Positions 19,859-31,404 of a stretch of 64,000 bases of DNA are shown here, one piece after another. A program made the position numbers and the translations under genes. Source of the stretch: Strigamia acuminata (taxonomy: Eukaryota; Arthropoda; Chilopoda; Geophilomorpha; Linotaeniidae); assembly GCA_949358305.1 (NCBI GenBank), contig OX442314.1, positions 65,543,369 to 65,607,368 on the forward strand, read 5' to 3'. Each line of letters starts with the position of its first letter. Position 1 is the first letter of the stretch. The notes under the pieces are model-generated. The model saw only the letters and a program-made list of their open reading frames with translations. It did not search any database and was not told where the DNA came from.

Positions 19859-22800
19859 ATGGCGGAACCTACAATGAGAGATCTTCTAACTGAGGATCAA
19901 ATCGAAGTGCAACAACAACGTTGGGAGTCGCAAGTCACTGCAATGAATCATTTGTTGTCTATATCGGAGAAGACAGCAGATCCAGGTGAACTGGAAGCGC
20001 TGGTGCAAACTGCGACCCCGAAAGAAACGAGAATAGTCGGTGCTCTGAATGATCTACAGGAATATTCGGACCACGGCTATTATCTAGAATGCATTGACAA
20101 GCTTGAGACTATGCAAGCAAGAGTGGATCTTCTTCGCACGAGATACGAAATTTCAAAGCGATCACTTCCAACTTTGGGAGGAAGATTAAATACGTCGACA
20201 AGCTCAAACCAGAATACAACCTTGAACGCGACAGCAACGTTTAGAAAAAATTCGAAGCTGCCCAAACTGGATTCCGTAAAATTTGACGGAGATATTTTGA
20301 AGTATAGAACATTCAAAAGCAACTTCGAGACCTCCGTACACAAGGATCCAGACCTGAGTAACATTGAAAAACTCCAGTATTTACAAACTATGTGTACTGG
20401 AGAAGCGGCAATTCTCATCTCAACTTTTCCCCTGATTGAGGAATCCTACGACCTTGCAAGAGAAGAACTCGAAAGACATTTTGGTGATAAGGATGCCCAA
20501 CAAACTGCGTTAATAAAATCAATTCGAGAATTAAAAGCTGTTTCAAGTGTATATCCAACTAAAGCGATAAAAACAAATTTGACAAAGATTTCTGCGACTA
20601 TTAGACTTCTCGAGCAACTAAAAATTCCTATTCAGACTTCCGGAGCTTTCTTATTGCCCGACATAATTAGCAAGTTTCCAACTTCAATGGCATTAAGATT
20701 TTACCAAGTTCACGGAATTCAAAATAAGAACATTGTTACGTTGCTCAATTTCTTTGTGAATGAAGTTGCGATGGCCGAACGAACAGAAAACGTCTCGGAA
20801 AAATCGAAAAAAGACAAGAATGAAAAATCGGACGTAGAGAAAACGAAAGTGAAAGGTTCAATGACCACGTGCGCAACTACTCAAGACGCCAAGCAGTCTA
20901 CTAGTGCAAAAACGAAGAGTGAACCGAAATCTGAAAGCAAGAATACGCCTTTCAAGACAAACAAGTGCATTTTTTGTGAAGATGAACATTTAAACGGCGC
21001 TTGTAAAAAGGATTTCGAAATTAACGCGAAAATCGAAATAGTTAAGAAAAACCGACTGTGTTTTAATTGTTTCAGAACTGGGCATAGAGTGGGAGACTGC
21101 AAGGTCAAATTTTCTTGTAAACATTGTGGTGGGCGACATCACTCCACAATATGCAAAAAATCCGAGGTGAAGAATTCAACGAACGCTGCGGAGAAGCCGA
21201 AGGAGCCACAAGTAACAACACATGTTTCCTGCGCAATCTCGACGACTCTACAACTAATGATATTCACCGCGGACCTCAAGACCAAATCAGGAGGAACTCA
21301 CAGCATTCGTGGAATGATCGACCCGGGAAGCCATCGCTCGTTCATCACAAAAGAATTTGTTGATAGACTGAAACTTAAAAAGTGCGGCAGTGTTTCTGCC
21401 ACCACACAACGTTTTAATGATTCGTCTCCAGCAGCTACGGACTACGATGTGTTCAATGTCACACTGCAGAGTAAAAATGACACTCAAGATTTGAAACTTT
21501 CCATGCTTTCTGTGGAAGATTTGCCACGAGTGCAAGGCATTCTGAACTCATCAATGATTGACAAAGTGAAGAAACTAAATCTCGAACTTGCTGAAGACCT
21601 ACCAGCTAAGACTGCTCAAATTGATGTGCTTTTAGGAGTCGACGTGTGGTGGAAGGTCGTTAAGGATGGCAAGAAAAAGGTAAACGCCGACCTTGGACTC
21701 ATTAACACAATTTTTGGATGGGTCTTGGCTGGAGCGGCTGGAAACACCAATTTGTTTGAGGATGAGGAAGGAATGACAACATGTTGCAACACATGCGACT
21801 TAGACATCCAAGAAAAATTGGACAAACTGTGGAACTTGGAAGCAATCGGAATAAATGCAGGAGAAAAAGAATCCGACTTTATTCGCGATCGATTCGAATC
21901 AACTACAAAGCGTCTAGACGATGGACGTTATGAAGTCATGCTGCCATTCAATGGACAGGAAGTCGACTTGGAGTCTAATTGGGAATTGGCCATGAATCAA
22001 CTGGCCAACACGCTCAAAAGAATAGATGCCAACGAAGACTACAAAAAACGTTACGACGAGTCCATGTGGCAATATATTCACGAAAATCACGCGGAGGAAG
22101 TCCCAAAAGAAGAGCGTTTTTTGAAGAAAGGAACCTACAATATACCTCACCACCCTGTAATCAAGGAGGATCGAGACACGACGAAATTTCGAGTAGTGTT
22201 CAACGCGTCTTCATCCAAGAAGGGGAAACTTTCCCTCAATGACTGTTTATTTCCGGGACCTTCCCTTAATCCAGACTTAATACTCGTTATTGTGAGATTC
22301 CGTCTCTATTGTATTCCAATAATAGCAGACATTAAGCAAGCGTTTCTCCAAGTAATGATCAACCCTACTCAAACAAACTTTCTACGTTTTTTGTGGGTCG
22401 CTCGTGACTATTTCAAAGAGCCATACTCATGGCAAAATTTGTGGAATAATCTAATGGTTCTGCGAATGATTGTCGTGCCATTTGGCGTCATTTCTTCTCC
22501 ATTCCTCTTGTGTGCGACGATTAGGAAACAAGCGAAACAATTTGAAGAAACTCATGCAAAAGAAGTCGACGCACTCGATGATGGAATCTTCATGGATGAT
22601 TTGACGTCAGGAGGAGATTTTACAGCCGACACAACATCACATTGCGAGAAACTGAAAATGATATTAGACGACGGAAAGCTTCCCCTCGTAAAGTGGGCGA
22701 CCTCAAGCAAGGACGTCTTCAACAATTTGAAAAAAGAAGGTTTTCATATGCGAGGAGAGGAGTTTTTGGACTTAGGAATTATAAAAATGCTTGGAATATT

Positions 22801-25099
22801 GTGGAACACGGCAGAAGATGTCATGATGTTTAACATTCCGACCATTGAAAAAATTCCGAATACAAAGCGAGAAGTTGTTTCATTAATGGCTTCCATATTC
22901 GATCCAATGGGACTCATTGCTCCTGTTGTGCTTCAAATGAAACTGCTAGTTCAAGCAATCTGGATTAGGACAAAAAACTGGGATGAAAAGATTCTTGACT
23001 CAGAGAAAAAAGAAGTCGAAGAGTGGAGTCAAGACATACAAAAATTAAAAGAATTGAAAGTACAACGTTGGCTGCAGACTTATTCCGGTCAAGACATCAC
23101 TTTAGAAGTTTTCTGTGACGCAAGCACAAAGGCATTTGGCTGTTCAATTTTTGTCGTCAATCTGGAGGGCAAAAGAACTTTATTGTTGAGTAAATGTCGT
23201 ATTGCGCCGACGAAAAAAGTGACTCTTCCTCGACTTGAATTAACTGCAGCAGTGGTTGGAGTGCGAATGACCAAGTACCTGTTAGAAAACTTTCTTCCCG
23301 GTTACCCGGTCACTGAAGTGAAATACTACTCGGACTCCACCATAACTCTAGCCTGGATAAATTCGGACAAGAACGTATGGAAACCATACGTCTCAAACCG
23401 TGTTCAAGAAATTATTTCTTCAACTACGCCCGAACAATGGTCTCACGTACCAACAGAATTTAACCCAGCCGATTTATTGACTCGACCACATAACTCAAAA
23501 ACATTGATGCAAAATAAACTTTGGTGGTTTGGAGTTGATGTCTCGAAACTGGAAAAAAGAGAAATTATACAAGAGGATCTTCCAGAAGAAGAACGAAAAA
23601 TCGTTGTGATGACAATTCAAGTGACAGAAAGCTTTATTGGTCGATTCTTCAAACGATTCCGAAATTACAACCGACTTTTGAGAGTTTTCTCATACATTTT
23701 GCGATGGAAAAACAAACTTTTGCGCGGTGAGCCTCTCTCGCCACTCGAGTTAGAGGACAACCAATTGAAGATCCTGCAATTTTCCCAGAAGCTACATTTT
23801 TCTGAGGAGATTGATGATGTGAAAAACAAAAGAGAACTGTCTAAACATTCCACCCTACGCAATTTCGAGCTCTTCATTGACGAGGACGGATTACTTCGAC
23901 TTCGTAGCCGCTTGAAAAAATCTTTATTGACATTTGATGAGGTTTATCCAATTATCTTGCATTATGATAGTTGGATAACAAGACTGTTAATTAAAAAAGT
24001 GCATTTGGAGTTGCTTCATGGTGACATAAGCGAAACCTTGTATCACCTACGCGAACGATTTTGGATTATTAGAGGAAGAAGAACAATTCAGACAGTTATA
24101 AGAGAATGTGAAATTTGCAGACGAGGAAAACTTGCACGCAACAACCCTTCAACGGGTGACCTTCCTGCTGAACGTGTGACGCCAGCGGCGCCATTCCAAA
24201 ACACAGGAGTGGACCACTTGGGTCCCATTTATGTCGGCAGCAACAAGAAGGAAAAGAAAAAAGTTTACATCTTGCTTTTCACGTGTATGGTGACCCGTTC
24301 CATACATTTAGAAGTTTCAGAGGACCTTTCTGTGCCAAAGTTTTTGCTTGCAATGAGAAGATTTGGGGCACGCCACGGATACCCCGGGAAGATTTTCTCT
24401 GACAACAGTAAGACGTTTGAGCGCGGAAGCCTCGAATTACAATCATGGGGGAAACTCATCGGTCATAATGACGTGAAAACATTCCTATCTGAAAAAAGGG
24501 TGCTCTGGACATTCATCCCACCGCTTTCTCCATGGATGGGCGGAGCGTGGGAGCGTCTAGTCCGCTCTGTCAAAGATAAACTTCGAAAGACATTGTTGCG
24601 CAGCACCGTAGACTTAGAAACTCTCCAAACTTTGGCTCTGGAAATTAGTTCAGTGCTAAATTCACGACCCTTAAGTTATGTCCCCGACAGTGTTGATGGT
24701 GGTAGAATTTTGGCACCTGAAAACTTTCTAACCGGAGGTATGCCTAAATACGTAATAAACAAACAATTGAGTGCAATTAAAAAATCCGATTTGAGAAAAC
24801 TGGACATTAAACGACGCCAATTTATTTGGGAGTTCTGGAAAATTTGGAAAAAGAGTTACCTCATGCAATTGAGGAATTTTTATGAATCCAAAGGTGATAA
24901 GTTCTTCAAAAACCCTAAAGTAGACCAAATAGTGCTTCTAGAAAAAATGGGTACTAACCCATATTTTTGGCCACTTGCCAGGATAAAAGAAATTTTTCCC
25001 GGTGAGGATGGTCAAATCCGTGTGATAAAAGTTGTGCTACCCGATGGACGTGAGTTAAAAAGGTCAGTCAAGCATGTGAGAGCCCTAGAACTTGAGTGA
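19859..25099 (+). CDS. gag-pol: BEL/Pao Gag-Pol polyprotein of element B
   Basis: 1746 residues, same domain order and positions as the A protein, with every catalytic residue present: three zinc knuckles between 370 and 432, protease D488-P-G-S, RT D824 and F-M-D-D at 911-914, RNase H D1087/E1127/D1159/D1205, integrase H1382/H1387/C1417/C1420 and D1452/D1515/E1565. It differs from A at six residues seen by eye (E/K in HFGD-D, S/N near 443, E/D near 502, S/L near 654, N/D near 952, K/T near 1190), all outside catalytic motifs. The start is in AAAATGGCGGAAC, a strong context. No frameshift separates gag from pol, as is usual for BEL/Pao. It is probably still functional. Confidence 0.97.
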   Translation: MAEPTMRDLLTEDQIEVQQQRWESQVTAMNHLLSISEKTADPGELEALVQTATPKETRIVGALNDLQEYSDHGYYLECIDKLETMQARVDLLRTRYEISKRSLPTLGGRLNTSTSSNQNTTLNATATFRKNSKLPKLDSVKFDGDILKYRTFKSNFETSVHKDPDLSNIEKLQYLQTMCTGEAAILISTFPLIEESYDLAREELERHFGDKDAQQTALIKSIRELKAVSSVYPTKAIKTNLTKISATIRLLEQLKIPIQTSGAFLLPDIISKFPTSMALRFYQVHGIQNKNIVTLLNFFVNEVAMAERTENVSEKSKKDKNEKSDVEKTKVKGSMTTCATTQDAKQSTSAKTKSEPKSESKNTPFKTNKCIFCEDEHLNGACKKDFEINAKIEIVKKNRLCFNCFRTGHRVGDCKVKFSCKHCGGRHHSTICKKSEVKNSTNAAEKPKEPQVTTHVSCAISTTLQLMIFTADLKTKSGGTHSIRGMIDPGSHRSFITKEFVDRLKLKKCGSVSATTQRFNDSSPAATDYDVFNVTLQSKNDTQDLKLSMLSVEDLPRVQGILNSSMIDKVKKLNLELAEDLPAKTAQIDVLLGVDVWWKVVKDGKKKVNADLGLINTIFGWVLAGAAGNTNLFEDEEGMTTCCNTCDLDIQEKLDKLWNLEAIGINAGEKESDFIRDRFESTTKRLDDGRYEVMLPFNGQEVDLESNWELAMNQLANTLKRIDANEDYKKRYDESMWQYIHENHAEEVPKEERFLKKGTYNIPHHPVIKEDRDTTKFRVVFNASSSKKGKLSLNDCLFPGPSLNPDLILVIVRFRLYCIPIIADIKQAFLQVMINPTQTNFLRFLWVARDYFKEPYSWQNLWNNLMVLRMIVVPFGVISSPFLLCATIRKQAKQFEETHAKEVDALDDGIFMDDLTSGGDFTADTTSHCEKLKMILDDGKLPLVKWATSSKDVFNNLKKEGFHMRGEEFLDLGIIKMLGILWNTAEDVMMFNIPTIEKIPNTKREVVSLMASIFDPMGLIAPVVLQMKLLVQAIWIRTKNWDEKILDSEKKEVEEWSQDIQKLKELKVQRWLQTYSGQDITLEVFCDASTKAFGCSIFVVNLEGKRTLLLSKCRIAPTKKVTLPRLELTAAVVGVRMTKYLLENFLPGYPVTEVKYYSDSTITLAWINSDKNVWKPYVSNRVQEIISSTTPEQWSHVPTEFNPADLLTRPHNSKTLMQNKLWWFGVDVSKLEKREIIQEDLPEEERKIVVMTIQVTESFIGRFFKRFRNYNRLLRVFSYILRWKNKLLRGEPLSPLELEDNQLKILQFSQKLHFSEEIDDVKNKRELSKHSTLRNFELFIDEDGLLRLRSRLKKSLLTFDEVYPIILHYDSWITRLLIKKVHLELLHGDISETLYHLRERFWIIRGRRTIQTVIRECEICRRGKLARNNPSTGDLPAERVTPAAPFQNTGVDHLGPIYVGSNKKEKKKVYILLFTCMVTRSIHLEVSEDLSVPKFLLAMRRFGARHGYPGKIFSDNSKTFERGSLELQSWGKLIGHNDVKTFLSEKRVLWTFIPPLSPWMGGAWERLVRSVKDKLRKTLLRSTVDLETLQTLALEISSVLNSRPLSYVPDSVDGGRILAPENFLTGGMPKYVINKQLSAIKKSDLRKLDIKRRQFIWEFWKIWKKSYLMQLRNFYESKGDKFFKNPKVDQIVLLEKMGTNPYFWPLARIKEIFPGEDGQIRVIKVVLPDGRELKRSVKHVRALELE

Positions 25100-25159
25100 T
25101 TTTTCTTTTGTGAATTTTTTGTGTGGTTCTCCTTCTCTGTCCTTTCGCCGGCAATTCGT

Positions 25160-26671
25160 TGTTGCAAACAACGTGGAAATATTTTTGAAATTGCATTTAT
25201 TACTGTGTTTTATGTCATAATAAATATTCATAGTGTAATTGAGTTTTTGCCTAATATTTTCATTTATTGCTTTTCAGGTTTTATCTTATTAAAACATTTT
25301 CTAGTGTTTTCAGTATTTTAGTGTCTTTTGTGTTGATATTACATTTTAATTTACTGTTATTTCAAGTGTTTTCAAAGCTTTGTGTCTTATCTCATTGATT
25401 TCTTATGCATTTTCATGATTTTCGGCATTTTTAAGTACATTCGTCGAAGTGCAGTTCAGTTACGCTACACGCGTGACGTCATTTTTCCATTACTAGTCTC
25501 GTTTCGTTAGAACTTCTAACGTTTCGTTCTATACTTTCCGAGTTGTTAAGAATTCTATTCACAATTGCTTTCTACTAATTATTGTCTGCTCTTTCGACTG
25601 GTGTGCTTTATTATTGCCCAAGTGTTTTCGTTTCGTCAGTGCGAACGTTCGTTGTCGGCCACCGCATGGGCGCGGCCGATAATGTTCGGTTCGTGCGGCT
25701 TACGATCTATTTCAAAGTGTTGTGTTGAATAAATAGTGTGATTTTGTGCAGGAAATAACATTTCCTAATTTTATTTAACATTCCTATGTGGTTTTTATAA
25801 ACATTCTGTGTATCTAATTTCAAATGTACTGGTTTTACCGCCAATATGACGTTCGAGGCCGCCATGTTGGAATTTATCGGTAATTCGTTTTTATTTCAAT
25901 TTGTTTACGATGTATATTGATTGAATTGATTTTACTATTTGTTTACGATGTTTTTTAACCTGAATTCTTATGTTATTTTGTGTTTTAAAGCCATTTTAAA
26001 TTCAAATCTTACGGTTACGTCATCATACTTGCCTGTGATTGGCTATTGCGATCGTCTGCTACACGATCATTGTTTTGTGCTTCGTTTTCATTGTTTTACT
26101 TATTGAATCGAATTGTTATGATTAGCTTTTTTATTCACTGCATTCTTGCGGTCATTTTGATATATTACAAACTGTAATCCGTGCTAATTTCACAATTTGT
26201 CAACTTTGCCTGTATTTTCGTTTTCCTCCGTTGCCATGACAACGGAGAATTTTGTATCTGTATTTCGCCGCTAATCTGTTCGGCGCGTGCCGTTATCGGT
26301 ATTGCGCATGTGCGGCTCCCTTGAGGGCCAATTGTATTCGTGTATTTTAAGCAGTTATCATCTAACCGTTCATTAAAGAAGTTGTTGAATTTTAGCTCGT
26401 GTTTAACTTTATTTCCGCCATCTTTTCCAATGTGTCGGGAGTAGTTAAATCTTTTTTCCCCGTTGGCTTATGGATAAACAAGCACTCGGATACCTTTCAA
26501 CAGTGCTCTCGATTGCTTTCTCCTCATGCAACAATGGATTCGGGAGTGATTATTGTGGTTTCCAGCGCGGTTTCTGTACGTACTTTGCTATACGATCATC
26601 AAATCATAGTGGCGGAAATTTCAAACCGCAAATGCCCATTTCTTCTATATTCGTGTTGACCGACCGCAACA
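25160..26671 (+). repeat. Element B 3' LTR (1512 bp)
   Basis: Matches 17341-18852 at offset 7819 with no difference that I found. It is followed by TCGG and the last 203 bp of the D LTR. Confidence 0.97.
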
Positions 26672-26675
26672 TCGG

Positions 26676-26878
26676 ACTGCGCTCACCTCTCATTTCCAAT
26701 GTTGCGAACTCTTCGAGAAATTGAGACTTTCAAAGAAACGAAATGACCGAAACGATTCAGCAAACCCCGACAACTTACAAGGTAAACATTCCACGAATGG
26801 TAATTCGAATCATGCAGATGAACCAAAGTTTCTTTCTCTTTTCTGAATATTAATTTTGTTGCGTATCTGCTCGCAACA
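26676..26878 (-). repeat. Element D 3' LTR, last fragment
   Basis: Aligns with 33309-33511. It ends with the tip hairpin TGTTGCG...CGCAACA (26857-26878), perfect here and broken by one change (TGTTACG) in the other copy. Confidence 0.95.
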
Positions 26879-27045
26879 TCGCTCCCACCAAAAAAGGAAG
26901 ACGACAGCGGGGGGAAATTTATCCCTAATAAATTCACATCTTCTCTTTACTAGGACAGCCCATCTAACCTCGCTAATTACCACAAGTGACGTTGTGGAGA
27001 CGCTTAGCATGACCAACCGTCTCTCTTATCTGTACCCCGCAACCC

Positions 27046-27126
27046 ATCCCCTCTCTCAGACTCCCATCTCGGTCCTTTCTATTCCTTTCAAGAGACCGAG
27101 TGTAAGGACCTAAGAGGGAGGGGAAT
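27046..27126. repeat. Imperfect inverted repeat with two competing inner stems
   Basis: The outer arms CCCTCTCTCAG and CTAAGAGGGAGGGG can pair with few mismatches. Inside, either CTCGGTC (27069-27075) with GACCGAG (27094-27100), or GGTCCTT (27071-27077) with AAGGACC (27104-27110) can form, but not both. It lies in the 3' part of D, so in its RNA it would form a hairpin. Confidence 0.5.
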
Positions 27127-29556
27127 AGGAAATACAGACACTCTCTATTATTTATGCAAACAAAACTATTTTCGATTAACAGCTTTTAATCGCTTCTCTT
27201 GAGAAAATCTGATCACCTCTTTTTAAATTCCAGAATCTAACTCAATTCAACGAACGTCGTAATCTTACGACTTGTGACTCTCGACACGGCTCAAATAACC
27301 ACTTCACGTGCCGATGTTCTTTGACTACTTTTTCTCTTATTCGGAGACAACGACTTCCGGACTACTTAAAATTCCTATTACAAACCGGAATCGTCCTCTG
27401 TTAACTCTCGAATGTCTTAATAAATTCTTAAAAGAGGAAGTCAAGATTGCCGAACCCGTGGACCCAGCAACAGCGGACTTCTCTTATTTGCTAATCCACT
27501 TCACTTGTTTTAGACAACAACCTTTACTATCAGCTCTGTAAATCTCTAATATTTTCTTATCTTATTTCTGCCTTGGAAAACTCCATCAACTTTGTTAAAA
27601 AAGAAAAACCTTATCAAGACCGGATTTTAATAACAGAATGAGTGAAGAGTAAAAACCACATGCTACTATTTTCTAATGAATGGGTTAGTTTCTTGTTGTT
27701 GGGCTTAGATTAAGCACCCTGTATATTATTTCCCGTGTTAATTGTTTGAGGTAAGAGTGAGGGAGGCTATGAGGACTCTTCTATCTGTTATTTTTCCACA
27801 ATATAAAATCTTAGGATTAGGAAAACAGGAAATTGATCAAAAAGGTTTAGTGACCGTTCCTCTTCGGCGACCGACGGCGTGCACTCCGCCGGTGGCCGGC
27901 AGGACTTTTCCGGACACATTTTGTCGTTTCCAATCCCAATTTTATTTTATATATTCATATAATTCCCTCCCGACTCAAAAAAGAAACAAGAAGGGAAGCT
28001 CTATTGCTATTCGGGTCCCTACTCCTGCTAACTCTGGCTGGAGGTCTCTAAGGGATTCGAGCAACCCATTGGTGTTTGCCATCTTGCATGTCGAAGAATC
28101 GAACATTCAAACGAAGAACCATTAGAATCATAAAGAGAGAAGGGGTGTAGAGGGACTTTATATTTGAATGTGTGTATGAAAGCACTGTCCTTGTCACATT
28201 AGATAAGCTGGTGTGAACAGGTCCTGGTATATTCCCGCATTCGTTTTAGCTCTAAACAACTGCATCAATTAGGAGAGCTTTCCATTTTCGTCTAATCCCG
28301 AGGGGAAAAGCGATTTATTCATCTAAATGGCTTGAAACTCCCATTATCTATTTCAACTGTTATGAAGGTTTAAGAGGTCAAGGTTTTCTATTCTATTTAC
28401 TTCTTTATGTATTTTCTAACCCTAAAAGGACAATGTAACCCATAAGTGAACGCCGCAATGCGAAGGACTTATTTGCTAACTTCCAAACAGAAAGTCCAAA
28501 GCCATTACTTCACAAATTGAATCATTTTTCTGAGAACGTCCAGAATTCTCAAGATTCCCAGTGTTCAAAGGCGGTTTACTTTGGCTGCCCTTAAATCAGA
28601 GCTTTCCAGAGGAAAAAAGGAAAAAGGAGGTACTTATAACAGAAAAACTAATCTATCTCGTTCTGTCATTCTTATGTTATATGTAAGGGATTTTTCTATT
28701 TAGTCAGGATTTAAGTATGGCATGGATTGATATTTAGGAAGCGACAGCATGTATCTTGACACACTCGGCGCCAAGGAGTAGATCCACTTTTCAGGAAATC
28801 TCCCGAAATAAAGTGGCGAACTTTTCTAATACTGAAACTGTCAGGAAAAAACACAACTAAAGGTTATCTAAGGAGGGAGGCTTTATTTTCTAAGATGCAC
28901 CCAGCGGCAATGAATATCTCAACAGATCGGCTCATGTGGTTTTGACTAATGCCATAAATACTAACACCGACTTCTATATTTGACCAACACCTGAATTCAA
29001 ATGTAATAGAAATTATAAATTCTTACGTCCAAACTCAATCTGCTCCCGATTTATTAAACTTGTTCTTACTGTAATATCCTGGAGAATAAGTATTTCTACT
29101 GTGAAGATCTTTTATGCTTTCAAAGAAATCGATCGGGAAACTTCCGAAACTTGAAAATCACTAAATTCTCGAGAGGAATTCTCTGCATTTTCTTAAATAA
29201 AGAGCTGTATAAAAGGACTGGAAGAATAAACTAAATTAATTTCTATTTTTCTAAGTGACGAGAGGTTTGTATTCTTTTCTGTTGGTTCTGGGGTCTTTAA
29301 TTCTCAATAAACTGGGATTCGCTCCTTTTCTCGACTGAACCTTTTCACTGTCACCTTGTTTCTTCGGCTGACTTCACCTGGCTCTTCCCAACTCAACAAC
29401 TTCCTCAAACCAACTTGCACCGGACTAATTCTCTAACTGATTGCTTTAAAAATCCTTTAAGTTTAACTTTACGATCCCTTTTTATTCTATTAGCTGAAAG
29501 CTGATGATTGTTGCCTTTTCTTACTCTACAAGGAGGAAGATGGATTTCTATCTTTA

Positions 29557-29655
29557 GGTTTGATGGACCGCTGTTAACCAACTAAAACCTTTTCTCTAAT
29601 CTAGTACTTGGGTTTGATGGACCACTGTTAACCAACTAAAACCTTCTCTAAATTC
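29557..29655. repeat. 54-bp tandem duplication in D interior
   Basis: Units begin at 29557 and 29611 (GGTTTGATGGACC, CTGTTAACCAACTAAAACCTT). Degenerate further copies of the GACGGACC...CTGTTAACCGACT core occur at about 29818-29850 and 29875-29892. Confidence 0.75.
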
Positions 29656-31404
29656 TGTCTTCTGTATAGGGGGGAATTTTCTTCTTTAAAACTTTATTAT
29701 GCAACCTCGAGACTTTCCCGAGTTTCTCCCCTTTTTTTCTATCTCTCATTTTTTGAGGAGTGAATTCAGCGCGAAAGTTTCACGCGTCAATTACCCTCGC
29801 ATTCTGCTAGTGAAACTCGACGGACCAACTGTTAACCGACTGGACTTCTACATTGCAAGCTTTCTAAATTAGACTGACCGTGCTGTTAACAGCTCAAAAG
29901 AGAAAGTTTCTTGCTACTAAAGGAATCTCCAACAACCAATGTAATATTTTCTTCTTGTAGCTTGTTGCTTTGAAAATAAAGACAAAGAGTCACGGAAAAA
30001 TTCCTGACGAACAACTTCTATTTCAAAATGGCCCTTTGCCAGAAAGGAAATCAATGTAAAGGTTTTACGTTCGTCTTTCTTTTTCTGTACAATAAGATTT
30101 ATCTCTCTTTGGTTCGATTTATTGCGAATCAGCACCAACGGAACTTATTGCGCTCTTTCTCCGCCTGAGGAAATATCAATTTCGATCCAAGTGACCAATT
30201 GGGACCTCCCGCTAAGGCGATGCTGCAATTTGCAACTAATGGCGAACTCTCTCGCTCCTTCATTAGTCTGAAATTATTCTTGCGCGTGGCGAATCATTTT
30301 ATTCAACTAGCTTTCGACCTCCTTCAAAACGCTTAGATACTTTAATAAAACCTCTTGAAGTCGACCATAACTTTCTATTGCCACGGATGATGAAACCCAA
30401 AACTCCTTCTTTTATTCGGCGTCCCGAAAAACTGAATAGAGAATCGAAATTCCACACATCACCTCTCTAACGTATAAACTTAGCTTGCATTAAAACTTCT
30501 TATGCTATTCACGAGTTGGACCCTTAACCTGGGGTGTGCTAATTCTCTTTTCTGGTTCTTTAAAAGGCTGTCCAGCTTCTTAATTATGCATACTCCCAAA
30601 CGGATTCCAACCGCGTTCAAACTTAAGAGACTCGAAATTTTCTTTTCAATTAAAACTCACACCAATCTCAAAATTGTCGATTGGGGGAACCCACGTCTTT
30701 ATCTATAAAGGGAATTTATCTTCTTGCCCCTGTTCTATTTAACGTGGACTTGTTCATGCTTGAATGCAACTTTCGCAAACGTCGGAAATTAATTTCTAAA
30801 CTCGCAATTGAAACTCTAATTTAACTCAAAGCTTTTTACCTTTAATTCATCAACGTGACAAAAAAAGGACTGACTAGAAACTTCAATCTCCAAAGAAAAT
30901 CCAGTTCACAAAAAAAACCGACTAATTATGCATATGCAATTGGAAATCAATCCCCCCAAAAAGACACACTTCGAACTTTGAATGTGATTCGCAAAACTCA
31001 ACACTTAAAAATTAAGATCGTAACGGAAATACTCCATATCGAACGGCGCTCACGAAATTGTCAGGTCGGAAACAACTCGAAAATATGCTAGTCTAAAAAT
31101 CATACACACTAAAGTAAACTGTACAAGGCGTTTTTCAATGACTCGCTTCATTAGGCAAGAGTGTCTTACGACCCTCGTTGAGCCCTGAAACAGAGCACGC
31201 CCCACAAATTAAGACTACCAATATACCGCACACCAAATCGAATCCGACATAACAACCCCGCAATACACATACACTAGCCGAACGAAACAAAAACCCCCAA
31301 AACAATCCTAAAACAACTCTAAACTAACTTAAAACAAATAAACAATTCGAAAAAAGAAAACACAAGACTCTTCTCTTCTAGTGTCATTGCGTTGTGTATA
31401 ACTT

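Larger units (their letters stand above)
17341..26671 (+). mobile_element. Element B: intact BEL/Pao LTR retrotransposon
   Basis: Complete 9331-bp plus-strand element: LTRs 17341-18852 and 25160-26671, leader, one Gag-Pol frame. The empty target site survives in the other D LTR (33299-33312, AAGATGGCGGACTG), which proves insertion after 17340. Flanks are GCGG (17337-17340) and TCGG (26672-26675), a 4-bp duplication with one mismatch. The two LTRs look identical, so the insertion is recent. It lies in inverted orientation to near-identical A. Confidence 0.97.

Noticed and set aside
27742-28125. 127-codon plus-strand frame in the D interior as a gene
   Set aside because: No recognisable domain, low-complexity flanks, antisense to D, no second copy for comparison.
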